64,000 nt of DNA from Taishania sp045629585 (GTDB lineage: Bacteria > Bacteroidota > Bacteroidia > Flavobacteriales_D > Crocinitomicaceae), in assembly GCA_045629585.1 (NCBI GenBank), contig JAZQRM010000060.1, forward strand, positions 1-64,000, written 5' to 3'. This document shows positions 7,298 to 15,567 of this stretch, in pieces (the first letter of the stretch is position 1; every line of letters starts with the position of its first letter). The position numbers were made by a program, and so were the translations under genes. The notes under the pieces were generated by a model. It did no database searches and was not told the origin of the DNA. It worked only from the letters and a program-made list of their open reading frames with translations.

Positions 7298-9910
7298 ATG
7301 GACATTCAAAAATTAACAATAAAATCGCAAGAAGCCTTGCAAAAAGCGGAACAAATAGCCCAACTTAACGGCCACCAAGCTATTGAAAACGCACACCTTT
7401 TAAAAGGTATATTTGACACAGACAAAGACGTAACACCCTACTTATTAAGTAAATGCAACGTTGATGATCAATTATTAGAACGAGCTGTAGACAGTATAAT
7501 TCAAAGTTTACCAAAAGTTTCAGGAGGACAACTCTATTTATCTAACTCAGCCAATCAGACGCTTACCCAGGCGTTTAATGCAATGTCTGAGTTTAATGAT
7601 GAATATGTAACAGTCGAGTTACTTCTATATGCAATGATTAATGCATCAGATTCAATAGGCAAACTACTAAAAGACAACAAACTAAATCAAAAAGAATTTA
7701 AAAAACAGATTATGGATTTAAGAAACGGAGAAAGAGTTACTTCAAATTCACAAGAATCTACGTATAAATCGTTAGAAAAATACGCTAAAAATCTTAATGA
7801 ATTAGCCAGTTCAGGAAAACTTGACCCTGTAATTGGAAGAGATGAAGAAATACGTAGAGTATTACAAATCTTAACACGAAGAACGAAAAACAATCCTATC
7901 CTTATCGGTGAACCAGGCGTTGGAAAAACAGCTATTGCAGAAGGTATTGCACATAGAATTGTGGAGGGTGATGTACCTGAAAATTTAAAGTCAAAAATTG
8001 TCTACTCTCTTGACATGGGGGCTTTAGTTGCAGGAGCCAAATACAAAGGTGAATTTGAAGAACGCCTAAAAGCTGTGGTAAAAGAAGTAATTCAGGCGGA
8101 TGGAGATATCATTTTGTTTATCGATGAGATACACACTCTAATTGGAGCAGGTGGTGGTGAAGGCGCAATGGATGCTGCCAACATTTTAAAACCAGCATTA
8201 GCTCGTGGTGAATTAAGAGCGGTTGGAGCGACTACTTTGGATGAATATCAGAAGTACTTTGAAAAAGACAAAGCACTAGTCCGTCGTTTCCAAACAGTTA
8301 TGGTAGATGAACCTTCTGCGGAAGATGCCATTTCCATTTTAAGAGGAATCAAAGAAAAATATGAAAACCATCACAAAGTTCTTATAAAAGATGCCGCAAT
8401 TATAGCTGCCGTTGAATTATCGCAACGTTATATCACCGAACGTCATTTACCAGATAAAGCGATCGACCTAATGGATGAAGCTGCCTCTAAATTGCGTATG
8501 GAAATCAATTCTAAACCAGAAGAGCTGGATGAAATTGAGCGTAAAATCATGCAATTGGAAATTGAAAGAGAGGCCATTAAAAGAGAAAAAGATGAAAAGA
8601 AAATAACATATCTTGAACAAGAACTTGCTGAATGGTACGAAAAGAGAGATGGCTTTAGGGCAAAGTGGCAAGCTGAGAAAGATATAATCGATGCTGTTCA
8701 AATAGCTAAAGAACAAATAGATGTTCTAGAACTACAAGCGCAGCAAGCAGAACGCGCAGGTGATTATGGGAAAGTAGCTGAAATACGTTATGGAAAAATT
8801 ACAGAAGCTAAAAATCAGTTAGAAGAAAGTAAAATAAAGTTAACAGAACTACAAAGTAAATCACAACTCATCCGTGAAGAAGTTGGTGCTGACGAGATCG
8901 CAGAAGTAGTAGCAAAATGGACTGGAATTCCGGTCGCTAAAATGATGGAAAGTGAAGTCGCTAAGTTACTTCGCTTGGAGGATGAATTAGAAGATCGTGT
9001 AGTTGGACAAGATCAAGCGATTGAAGCATTAGCAGATGCAGTAAGAAGGTCAAGAGCTGGGCTTCAAGATAAACATAAGCCTATTGGCTCTTTTATTTTC
9101 CTTGGAACAACTGGTGTTGGTAAAACCGAATTGGCCAAAGCATTGGCTGAATATATGTTCAATGATGATAACGCCATGACAAGAATTGACATGTCCGAAT
9201 TCCAAGAGAAACACAGTGTATCCCGTTTAGTGGGTGCGCCTCCAGGATATGTAGGATATGACGAAGGTGGACAATTGACTGAAGCTGTACGTCGTAAACC
9301 TTATTCGATTGTGTTGCTAGATGAAATTGAAAAAGCGCATCCGGATGTGTTCAATATTTTATTGCAAGTTTTAGACGATGGACGATTGACAGACAACAAA
9401 GGTCGAGTTGTGAATTTCAAAAATACAATCATCATTATGACCTCAAACATGGGTTCTCATATCATTCATGAACGATTTGAAAATGTAACTGAACTGGAAT
9501 ATCCAAAAGTGGCAGAGCAAACTAAAAAAGAAGTTCTAGAACTTTTAAAAACAACCATTCGACCGGAATTTTTAAACAGAATCGATGAAATCTTAATGTT
9601 CAATCCATTAAGCAAAGCTAACATTCGAAATATTGTTCGAATTCAATTGAACAATCTTAAAAAGACTTTAGCGGAGCAAGGTATTCAATTAGAAGTTTCC
9701 AACGAAGCTTTTGATTGGATTACCAATGAAGGATATGACCCATTCTTTGGAGCAAGACCTGTAAAACGCGTCATCCAAAGAAATGTTATGAACAGTTTAT
9801 CTAAAGCCATTTTGGGCGGAACCATTGATCGAGAAAACCCAATCGTAATGGATATCTTCGATGGTGAAATTGTCTTTAGAAAACCAATTGAAAATGAAGT
9901 ACTGATATAA
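7298..9910 (+). CDS. clpB: ClpB disaggregase chaperone
   Basis: The 870 residues match the full length of the family. Order: Clp N domain (1-150); first AAA+ module with Walker A GEPGVGKTA near 200 and Walker B LFIDEIH; coiled-coil M domain (about 400-530, rich in E/K heptads), which distinguishes ClpB from ClpA/C; second AAA+ module with GTTGVGKTE near 608, the GAPPGYVGY pore loop and the C-terminal ClpB D2 domain (NPLSKANIR ... GYDPFFGARP). It works with DnaK to recover aggregated proteins in the cytosol. It is monocistronic. No CIRCE operator is visible upstream. Confidence 0.98.
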   Translation: MDIQKLTIKSQEALQKAEQIAQLNGHQAIENAHLLKGIFDTDKDVTPYLLSKCNVDDQLLERAVDSIIQSLPKVSGGQLYLSNSANQTLTQAFNAMSEFNDEYVTVELLLYAMINASDSIGKLLKDNKLNQKEFKKQIMDLRNGERVTSNSQESTYKSLEKYAKNLNELASSGKLDPVIGRDEEIRRVLQILTRRTKNNPILIGEPGVGKTAIAEGIAHRIVEGDVPENLKSKIVYSLDMGALVAGAKYKGEFEERLKAVVKEVIQADGDIILFIDEIHTLIGAGGGEGAMDAANILKPALARGELRAVGATTLDEYQKYFEKDKALVRRFQTVMVDEPSAEDAISILRGIKEKYENHHKVLIKDAAIIAAVELSQRYITERHLPDKAIDLMDEAASKLRMEINSKPEELDEIERKIMQLEIEREAIKREKDEKKITYLEQELAEWYEKRDGFRAKWQAEKDIIDAVQIAKEQIDVLELQAQQAERAGDYGKVAEIRYGKITEAKNQLEESKIKLTELQSKSQLIREEVGADEIAEVVAKWTGIPVAKMMESEVAKLLRLEDELEDRVVGQDQAIEALADAVRRSRAGLQDKHKPIGSFIFLGTTGVGKTELAKALAEYMFNDDNAMTRIDMSEFQEKHSVSRLVGAPPGYVGYDEGGQLTEAVRRKPYSIVLLDEIEKAHPDVFNILLQVLDDGRLTDNKGRVVNFKNTIIIMTSNMGSHIIHERFENVTELEYPKVAEQTKKEVLELLKTTIRPEFLNRIDEILMFNPLSKANIRNIVRIQLNNLKKTLAEQGIQLEVSNEAFDWITNEGYDPFFGARPVKRVIQRNVMNSLSKAILGGTIDRENPIVMDIFDGEIVFRKPIENEVLI

Positions 9911-9942
9911 AATATAAAGTCTTCATTAATATTATTAAAAAG

Positions 9943-9977
9943 AAAAGCGGGAATTAGTAATTAATTCCCGCTTTTTT
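9943..9977 (+). terminator. Rho-independent terminator of clpB
   Basis: AAAAGCGGGAATTA-GTAA-TTAATTCCCGCTTTTTT is a perfect stem of about 14 bp with a T run, 33 bases after clpB. Its core AAAAGCGGGA is the same as in the hairpin at 149-186. Confidence 0.93.
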
Positions 9978-9992
9978 ATTCTATTTGGGATT

Positions 9993-10163
9993 ATGAAATC
10001 CCTTCAAAACCTTCTTAATATTATTTGTGCGTCGTTGTTGATTTTCGAATATTTCAATCCCAATGTTTGGTATGGAATCGGAAATCGTCCTTACTACTTA
10101 TATGGAACGCTTTTACTAATTTATGTTCTTTTCTTTTTTTATAGAAAAAAAACTAATCGTTGA
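9993..10163 (+). CDS. Small two-helix membrane protein (56 residues)
   Basis: ATG at 9993 opens a 56-codon frame: a first hydrophobic segment (LLNIICASLLIFEYF), a polar turn with YGIGNRPYYLYG, a second hydrophobic segment (TLLLIYVLFFFYR), then KKTNR and stop. The two-helix layout with a basic C-terminal end is typical of real small membrane proteins. The last 11 bases overlap the 3' end of the convergent MFS gene. It begins 16 bases after the clpB terminator, so it needs its own promoter. It is too short to assign a function. Confidence 0.55.
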   Translation: MKSLQNLLNIICASLLIFEYFNPNVWYGIGNRPYYLYGTLLLIYVLFFFYRKKTNR

Positions 10164-11307
10164 TTTTCAATGCTAAATAAGTCATTAATAGCCCAAAAAA
10201 AGCAAAAATTCCAAATGAATATCTAAGATCAGCTAATTCAGCAATGTAACCAATTAATGGCGGACCAAGTAAAAAACCTAAAAAGCTAATACTTGAAACC
10301 ATTGTAATAGCCATTCCTGATGCGATTGTTTTATGTCTTCCTGCAATCGAATAAACCACAGGAACATTACATGCGACCCCAACTCCCACTAACATAAATG
10401 CCAACATACTTGGTACCATTTGAGGGAATAATACCGACAACCCCATTCCTAAAAACATTAACACGCCACTGATTTGAAGCGTTCGTTTCTTTCCAATCTT
10501 TTGAATGATTTTATCTCCTATAAATCTTCCAGAAGCCATCATAATCATAAACGATGTATAGCCCAAAACTACATTTTGTTTAGCAACCTTCACCACCTCT
10601 TGAAAATACACACCACTCCAATCAAACATTGCTCCTTCAACAGCCATACTGCAGAAACCTATGATTCCTAAAATAACTAATGACCGATCCATCTTGAAAC
10701 CGGTCGCTTTTTGTTCTTCCACCCCTTCCGGTGCCACAACTAAATTACGCGAAGCCCATAACCACATGACAATTACAATAAAAGCTGCAATTGAAAAATG
10801 GAGCCATGTCGGAACATCTAATGCGATCATCCACATACCTAATAACGCACCGAAAAAACCAGCGATGCTCCATCCTCCGTGAAAACTGGTCATAATCGAG
10901 CGACCATAAAGATTTTCAACTAAAACCCCTTGTGTATTTGTTGAAATGTTACACATGTTACTAAACGTTCCAAATAACATCAAGACACCTGCCAATGTCC
11001 AAAAGGTTGGTGCCAGACCTATACCTACTAACATTATGGAATAAAAAAATAAACCTATCGATAAAATACGATGACTACCATATTTGTTTACCAATTTACC
11101 CACCAATGGCATAGTCAAAAGCTGACCGACCGGAATCATTAAAAGTAATGAACCTAACTGACCTTCAGATAAATCAAGTTGCTCTTTAATGATAGGAATC
11201 CGAGAAGCCCAAGATGAAAAAATGATTCCATGACAGAAAAAAAATAGCATTACTGCTGCACGATAAGTCTTATGACTCTTGCTCTCTACACTTTGCTTAA
11301 TATCCAC
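10153..11307 (-). CDS. MFS transporter (YbjJ-like)
   Basis: 384 residues with 12 predicted helices. The N-terminus HGIIFSSWASRIPIIKEQLDLSEGQLG and PLVGKLVNKYGSHRIL (MFS loop 2-3 motif) resembles the E. coli YbjJ group of MFS_1 carriers, whose substrate is not established. Start is GTG at 11307 (reads MDIKQSVES); a -7 box lies 19 bases upstream, which supports this start. It is single and convergent with the small membrane gene. Confidence 0.85.
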   Translation of the reverse strand: MDIKQSVESKSHKTYRAAVMLFFFCHGIIFSSWASRIPIIKEQLDLSEGQLGSLLLMIPVGQLLTMPLVGKLVNKYGSHRILSIGLFFYSIMLVGIGLAPTFWTLAGVLMLFGTFSNMCNISTNTQGVLVENLYGRSIMTSFHGGWSIAGFFGALLGMWMIALDVPTWLHFSIAAFIVIVMWLWASRNLVVAPEGVEEQKATGFKMDRSLVILGIIGFCSMAVEGAMFDWSGVYFQEVVKVAKQNVVLGYTSFMIMMASGRFIGDKIIQKIGKKRTLQISGVLMFLGMGLSVLFPQMVPSMLAFMLVGVGVACNVPVVYSIAGRHKTIASGMAITMVSSISFLGFLLGPPLIGYIAELADLRYSFGIFAFFGLLMTYLALKIND

Positions 11308-11325
11308 ACTAAAAAATTAAAGAAT

Positions 11326-11333
11326 CAAAATTA
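11326..11333 (-). promoter_or_regulatory. Candidate -7 promoter box (TAATTTTG) for the MFS gene
   Basis: Exact TAnnTTTG on the minus strand, with a TTTTG about 22 bases further upstream (11356-11360) as a possible -33 element. Confidence 0.5.
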
Positions 11334-11505
11334 CTAAGTTTTCAGGGATCGCATTCAAAATAATAGAAGTAAACGAACTTCTTTTTCGTCATTATTTGGG
11401 TGCTATGCTAAAATATACGTATCTGATGAGCAATAACAAAATTAGGTTATCTATCTTTACGGCTCTTATTTAAAGGGGCTCTCCTCTTATTATTAATATT
11501 ATCTT

Positions 11506-12378
11506 ATGAAAACTTTACAATTAATAGTTTTTACTATTGTATCATTGTTTACATCTCTTCTTTACGCCCAAGAGGAAATAGACAGTACCGATATCTGGAT
11601 TCAGGATATTGAACAATCATTAAATTTACAAGAAGGAAAAATTAAACTAAAAAGCGCAAATGCAACTATCACAACACCATCGGGATATGCCTTTTTAGAT
11701 GCTACGCAGGCGAAATATGTTTTAAGTGAATTATGGGGTAACCCAGAGGACGAGTCTATTTTAGGTCTATTAGTAAAAAAAGAATACGGTGTCCTTAACG
11801 ACAAATCACTCGCCTTTACGGTTAGTTATGACAACATAGGTTACGTAGAGGGTGATGATGCTAATTCAATTGATTATCATGACTTACTAAAGGATTTGAT
11901 AAAAGAAACAAATGAAGCTAACACCTGGAGAATAGAACAAGGATTCCCTAAGATTTATGTAATTGGATGGGCTTCAAATCCTTTTTATGACTCTAAAAAC
12001 AAAGTTCTACATTGGGCCAAGCAGTTACATTTTGAAGGAGAAGAAGAAAATACTTTAAATTATAATCTACGTGTGTTAGGACGTCATGGAGTATTATTCA
12101 TTAACGCCGTTGGTACAATGAAAGATTTACCTTCAATTAAAAAGGATATCAATCCTATAATCAATAGCATTAAGTTCGATGAAGGAAGTCGTTACAAAGA
12201 CTTTGATTCAAGCACAGATGATATCGCTGCGTGGACGATTGGTGGACTGGTAGCAGGAAAGGTTGTTGCAAAAGCAGGTCTATTTACCGTTCTTGCAAAA
12301 TTTGGTAAAATTATTGCGATCGCAGTTGGTGGTATTGCTATTGGACTTTGGAAAAAAATTAAAGGAAGAAAAAATTAA
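11506..12378 (+). CDS. DUF2167 membrane-anchored protein
   Basis: 290 residues. A signal peptide (MKTLQLIVF ... LYAQ) is followed by a soluble domain with DUF2167 hallmarks: YVLSELWGNPEDESILGLL, GYVEGDDANSIDYHDLLK, and IGWASNPFYDSKNKVLHWAKQL. Near the C-terminus, AAWTIGGLVAGKVVAKAGL and FGKIIAIAVGGIAIGLWKKIKGRK form a transmembrane hairpin with a basic end. The family is conserved but uncharacterised. The lipoprotein gene follows 100 bases later. Confidence 0.85.
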   Translation: MKTLQLIVFTIVSLFTSLLYAQEEIDSTDIWIQDIEQSLNLQEGKIKLKSANATITTPSGYAFLDATQAKYVLSELWGNPEDESILGLLVKKEYGVLNDKSLAFTVSYDNIGYVEGDDANSIDYHDLLKDLIKETNEANTWRIEQGFPKIYVIGWASNPFYDSKNKVLHWAKQLHFEGEEENTLNYNLRVLGRHGVLFINAVGTMKDLPSIKKDINPIINSIKFDEGSRYKDFDSSTDDIAAWTIGGLVAGKVVAKAGLFTVLAKFGKIIAIAVGGIAIGLWKKIKGRKN

Positions 12379-12478
12379 TAAAGCCTATTTTACTATCTTA
12401 CTGTTAATATTTTCTAAAGGAAACTAAAAGTTCAGATTTAATTAAATAGATTTGCTTTACTCAATAACACATAATATT

Positions 12479-12883
12479 ATGAAACAATTAAGATTAATAA
12501 CAGTACTATCTTTAATGGTTATTACGCTTTTCACCTCTTGTAACAAAGTGAAAAATGCTCCTTTTAAGCAAGGTGATTACTATGGAACTGTTCGAGTATA
12601 TCAAAACAAAAATTTAATCTATGAATCAAACTATGAGTTAGATTTAGATAAGAAAACTTTCGAAGGGGAAGATAAAAAGATAAACAACTATGAAACAAAA
12701 GGAAATTATTCCGTTGATAAAGACAATCATATTACTTTTTCACCATATACGATACAGGATAGTTCTTATTTAAATGGTTCATTTGTATATCAATATAACA
12801 AAGCGAACAAACGTCTTTTACTTTCTAAAAACGAAGGAGATTTTCAATATCAATATGACTTCTATCTAGAAGCTGATAATTAA
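12479..12883 (+). CDS. Small lipoprotein, unknown function
   Basis: 134 residues from the ATG at 12479, chosen because it starts a textbook lipoprotein signal (MKQLRLITVLSLMVITLFTSC; lipobox LFTSC, lipidated Cys about residue 21). An earlier TTG at 12452 would bury the signal. The mature part is beta-rich and polar (GDYYGTVRVYQNKNLIYES, NYSVDKDNHITFSPY), consistent with a small lipocalin- or META-like barrel, but no family is recognised. Confidence 0.75.
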   Translation: MKQLRLITVLSLMVITLFTSCNKVKNAPFKQGDYYGTVRVYQNKNLIYESNYELDLDKKTFEGEDKKINNYETKGNYSVDKDNHITFSPYTIQDSSYLNGSFVYQYNKANKRLLLSKNEGDFQYQYDFYLEADN

Positions 12884-12890
12884 TAAAACT

Positions 12891-12926
12891 AAAAAGGGAA
12901 CCAAATTAAAATGGTTCCCTTTTTTC
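12891..12926. terminator. Bidirectional rho-independent terminator
   Basis: AAAAAGGGAACCA pairs with TGGTTCCCTTTTTT across an 8-base loop. It sits between convergent genes ending at 12883 and 12946, with A and T runs on both sides. Confidence 0.9.
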
Positions 12927-12945
12927 ATGTCACAATTTACTGGAG

Positions 12946-13410
12946 TCATCCTAATCTATCTATATTCAACGCTAAATGCGGAAAACGATGAATAAGTTCT
13001 TCCCGAGAATATAATTTAAAATCTTCAAATTTAAATCCAGGAGCAACCACGCAACTCACCAAAGAATAGCCATCTTGCCCTTTCATTTTAGATCCAAATA
13101 TTGTATTTGCCTCCACTAAAAATTGAGGTCTATAATTATCCAACCCTAAGGGTCCTAATTCAACAACTGAACACATGCCATCCTCAGATATGCAATGTAC
13201 CTCTAAAGGATTACCCTGATGAAAGAACCATAATTCATCCTGATTAATCTTATGCCAATAAGAAACCTGCCCTGGTTCCAACAAAAAGAAGATAACAGAC
13301 ACAATTTCATGTTCACCAATTTGCTTGTCAGAACGATACGTCTCCACATAATACCCTCCTTCTGGATGAGGCAACATATTTAGTTTTTCAACAATCTCTT
13401 GAGCAGTCAT
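12946..13410 (-). CDS. Cupin superfamily protein (DUF985)
   Basis: 154 residues with the DUF985 signature at the start (LNMLPHPEGGYYVETYRS) and the cupin metal-site region WHKINQDELWFFHQG. FGSKMKGQDGYSLVSCVVAPGF is the second cupin motif. The small proteins of this family are sugar-epimerase-like beta barrels of unknown substrate. It is the last gene of a three-gene minus-strand unit (nitroreductase, outer-membrane barrel, this gene) with a 3-base gap. Confidence 0.9.
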   Translation of the reverse strand: MTAQEIVEKLNMLPHPEGGYYVETYRSDKQIGEHEIVSVIFFLLEPGQVSYWHKINQDELWFFHQGNPLEVHCISEDGMCSVVELGPLGLDNYRPQFLVEANTIFGSKMKGQDGYSLVSCVVAPGFKFEDFKLYSREELIHRFPHLALNIDRLG

Positions 13411-13413
13411 ACT

Positions 13414-14241
13414 TTAAAATTCTATTGGCCCTTTGGGAACCGGTGGCGTTTTACTTTTCGTTTTAAACGGTAAAAAATATTTAATCTCGAAAGCTAAATA
13501 AGTACCATTAACTCGACCTTGGTTGATTGCATCATTTTCTAACTGAAACCCCTCATTTTGATAAATAGAACTCATATAAAATAAAGGCTTAACAGGAATA
13601 TTGAAAATTCCACCTAAGTAAAAAATACCAGCTGATTTTGTTCTATACTCTACCCCTAAATTTGCACTTAAATTAAACTGAACCTTCTTAGCCAATGTTG
13701 TATGAATAAAATGATGGTTACTATTTGGTTCAATATAACGAACACGCGCTAAACTTGGGTTATAAACGATCCCACCTCCTACGGAAGCATTCATATAAAC
13801 TTTCTCTGCTAAACGAATATAAAACAAAGCATTTACAGGAATTTCATAGGTTACAAAACGAATATTTTGATCTGCATACAAGTTAGAATCGGCAAGGGTG
13901 GAAATTATGTTATATCTTCGTTGAGTCGTAGATATCCCTGTTTCTATCGCTATCGTTTTAGTAATTCCAAAACGAATAACACCTCCTAATGAATAACCTG
14001 CAATTTGTTTTACTGCAACATTGAAATTTTCAACATCAAAATCTAGGCCTTTTGTTCCAATCCAACTAGCAGGAAAAATAGGTTTAACTTGTAAACCAAA
14101 ATAAGTAGGAATGCGCTCTTTACCTTTTTTTGTTCTTTCCACAGGTGGTTCTTGAGACCAAGTTGTAAAACAAACAAAAGATAGTAAAAAACTAACCAAT
14201 ATATTATTCTTAATCAATATCATCTGCTTTAGCTGTTTCAC
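13414..14241 (-). CDS. Outer-membrane beta-barrel protein (PorT/OprF-like barrel)
   Basis: 275 residues. A signal peptide (hydrophobic 12-28, ending WSQ) is followed by alternating hydrophobic/polar beta strands: YFGLQVKPIFPASW, YSLGGVIRFGITKTIAIETGI, MNASVGGGIVYNP, FNLSANLGVEYR, and LAFEIKYFLPF near the end. This layout is typical of Bacteroidota outer-membrane beta-barrel family proteins of roughly eight to ten strands. The start overlaps the stop of the nitroreductase gene by 4 bases (ATGA), so translation is probably coupled. No specific function. Confidence 0.75.
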   Translation of the reverse strand: MKQLKQMILIKNNILVSFLLSFVCFTTWSQEPPVERTKKGKERIPTYFGLQVKPIFPASWIGTKGLDFDVENFNVAVKQIAGYSLGGVIRFGITKTIAIETGISTTQRRYNIISTLADSNLYADQNIRFVTYEIPVNALFYIRLAEKVYMNASVGGGIVYNPSLARVRYIEPNSNHHFIHTTLAKKVQFNLSANLGVEYRTKSAGIFYLGGIFNIPVKPLFYMSSIYQNEGFQLENDAINQGRVNGTYLAFEIKYFLPFKTKSKTPPVPKGPIEF

Positions 14242-14831
14242 TTATTTATCCAAGTTGTACAATACTCTATAGGTTTTCTTCTAGACTTTGGCCATTCTTC
14301 GTTAGGATATCCAAGGTAAAATAGACCTAAACACTTATCCTCCTCCTCAACTTGAAGAAATTCATTCATCTCTTTGGACGCGATAACTTTAGGCGTTGCC
14401 AAAAAAGCACCAATTCCATATGCTGTGGCTGTCAAATGCATATTCTGAACAGCAGAAGCAACAGCCATTGTTTCATCTAATTCACTGATCTTAGACTCCT
14501 GAGACCGATTCATTACTATAGCAACAATTGCAGTTGTTTTTAAAGGTCTAGCCATCAACTTAGCCAACTTCACGTCATTTTGCTTTTCTTCTGGAATCAA
14601 CTTCAAATATAACTCTCCTAGTTTCTGACTCAATCTCGGTAATGCATCATCGGTCAAGACCACAAATTTCCATGGTTGCATATTGTTATGACTAGGAGCC
14701 CAAATTGCATTATTGAGCAATAATTCTATTTGTTCTTTATGCACTTTTCGTGAACTAAATTGTTCCGGATAGATTGTTCTGCGATCGCGAATTAACTCAT
14801 TTACTTCTGAAAGGTTGTATTTCATAGACAT
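14238..14831 (-). CDS. Nitroreductase family flavoprotein
   Basis: 197 residues with the FMN-binding nitroreductase pattern: RDRRTIYPEQFSSRKV (phosphate/ribityl contact RxSxR-like), ELLLNNAIWAPSHNNMQPWKFVVL and the C-terminal GLFYLGYPNEEWPKSRRKPIE. Closest in outline to the YdjA/YdgI subgroup. Reduces nitro or quinone compounds with NAD(P)H; the true substrate is unknown. First gene of a three-gene unit. Confidence 0.9.
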   Translation of the reverse strand: MSMKYNLSEVNELIRDRRTIYPEQFSSRKVHKEQIELLLNNAIWAPSHNNMQPWKFVVLTDDALPRLSQKLGELYLKLIPEEKQNDVKLAKLMARPLKTTAIVAIVMNRSQESKISELDETMAVASAVQNMHLTATAYGIGAFLATPKVIASKEMNEFLQVEEEDKCLGLFYLGYPNEEWPKSRRKPIEYCTTWINK

Positions 14832-14844
14832 GTACTTAATACGT

Positions 14845-14852
14845 CAAAAGTA
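14845..14852 (-). promoter_or_regulatory. Candidate -7 promoter box (TACTTTTG) for the nitroreductase unit
   Basis: Exact TAnnTTTG on the minus strand, 14 bases upstream of the nitroreductase start. Confidence 0.55.
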
Positions 14853-14940
14853 ACAAGAATATTGCATTTACTCTACAATATTTAGTCATATAGACTCAGT
14901 ACTTTAACCAAAGAACCCTAGCCTCAATCATCCAAAATAG

Positions 14941-14948
14941 TATTTTTG
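14941..14948 (+). promoter_or_regulatory. Candidate -7 promoter box (TATTTTTG) for the rhomboid gene
   Basis: Exact TAnnTTTG match ending 16 bases before the rhomboid ATG. The transcript leader would be very short. Confidence 0.55.
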
Positions 14949-14964
14949 CATTTTTTCATCAATT

Positions 14965-15510
14965 ATGCGTATTACTTACAATTCACCATTTGTTCTCAGT
15001 TTTGCATTACTTGCACTATTTGTATACATCATTTCATTTAGTACAGGTGGACAAATACCTATTTTAGTTTTAAACGGTCAATTTAATTTTTCTCAATGGC
15101 AGAGTTATGTTGGACTATTTCTATACCCGCTATGTCATTCCGATGTCACCCATTTCGTATCGAATTTTAGTATAATATTATTAGTTGGTCCATTATTGGA
15201 GCGACACCTAGGTTGGAAGAAATTGCTAACGATGTCAATCGTTACCACCTTAATTATTGGACTAATCCATATCCTAATATCAAATCAAGGACTCATCGGT
15301 GCTAGCGGCTTAGTATTTCTTTACATTATACTTTCGAGTTTGACCAACTCAAGCGACAAGGAAATTCCGTTAACCTTTTTACTCGTACTTTCATTATTTT
15401 TAGGTCAAGAAATAATGAATGCCTTTAAGCATGACAACATATCTCAGATGGCACATATTGTTGGTGGCTTAATGGCCATTGTCTATAGATACGTCTTCAA
15501 TTACAAATAG
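14965..15510 (+). CDS. Rhomboid family intramembrane serine protease
   Basis: 181 residues with about six helices. The GxSG motif is present as LIGASGLVF (catalytic Ser near residue 114) and the paired His is in ISQMAHIVGGLM near 166. HSDVTHFVSNFSIILLVGPLLERHLG matches the HxxxxHxxxN segment before the catalytic helices. Both catalytic residues are kept, so an active protease is expected. Single gene. Confidence 0.85.
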   Translation: MRITYNSPFVLSFALLALFVYIISFSTGGQIPILVLNGQFNFSQWQSYVGLFLYPLCHSDVTHFVSNFSIILLVGPLLERHLGWKKLLTMSIVTTLIIGLIHILISNQGLIGASGLVFLYIILSSLTNSSDKEIPLTFLLVLSLFLGQEIMNAFKHDNISQMAHIVGGLMAIVYRYVFNYK

Positions 15511-15516
15511 ATGACT

Positions 15517-15546
15517 ATAAAAAAAGCCCGCTTTACCAGCGGGCTT
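15517..15546 (-). terminator. Rho-independent terminator of the CUB-repeat gene
   Basis: AAGCCCGC and GCGGGCTT pair around TTTACCA. On the minus strand the stem is followed by a run of seven Ts, 22 bases past the stop of the large gene. Confidence 0.85.
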
Positions 15547-15567
15547 AAAAAAAAACTCTATCAATAC

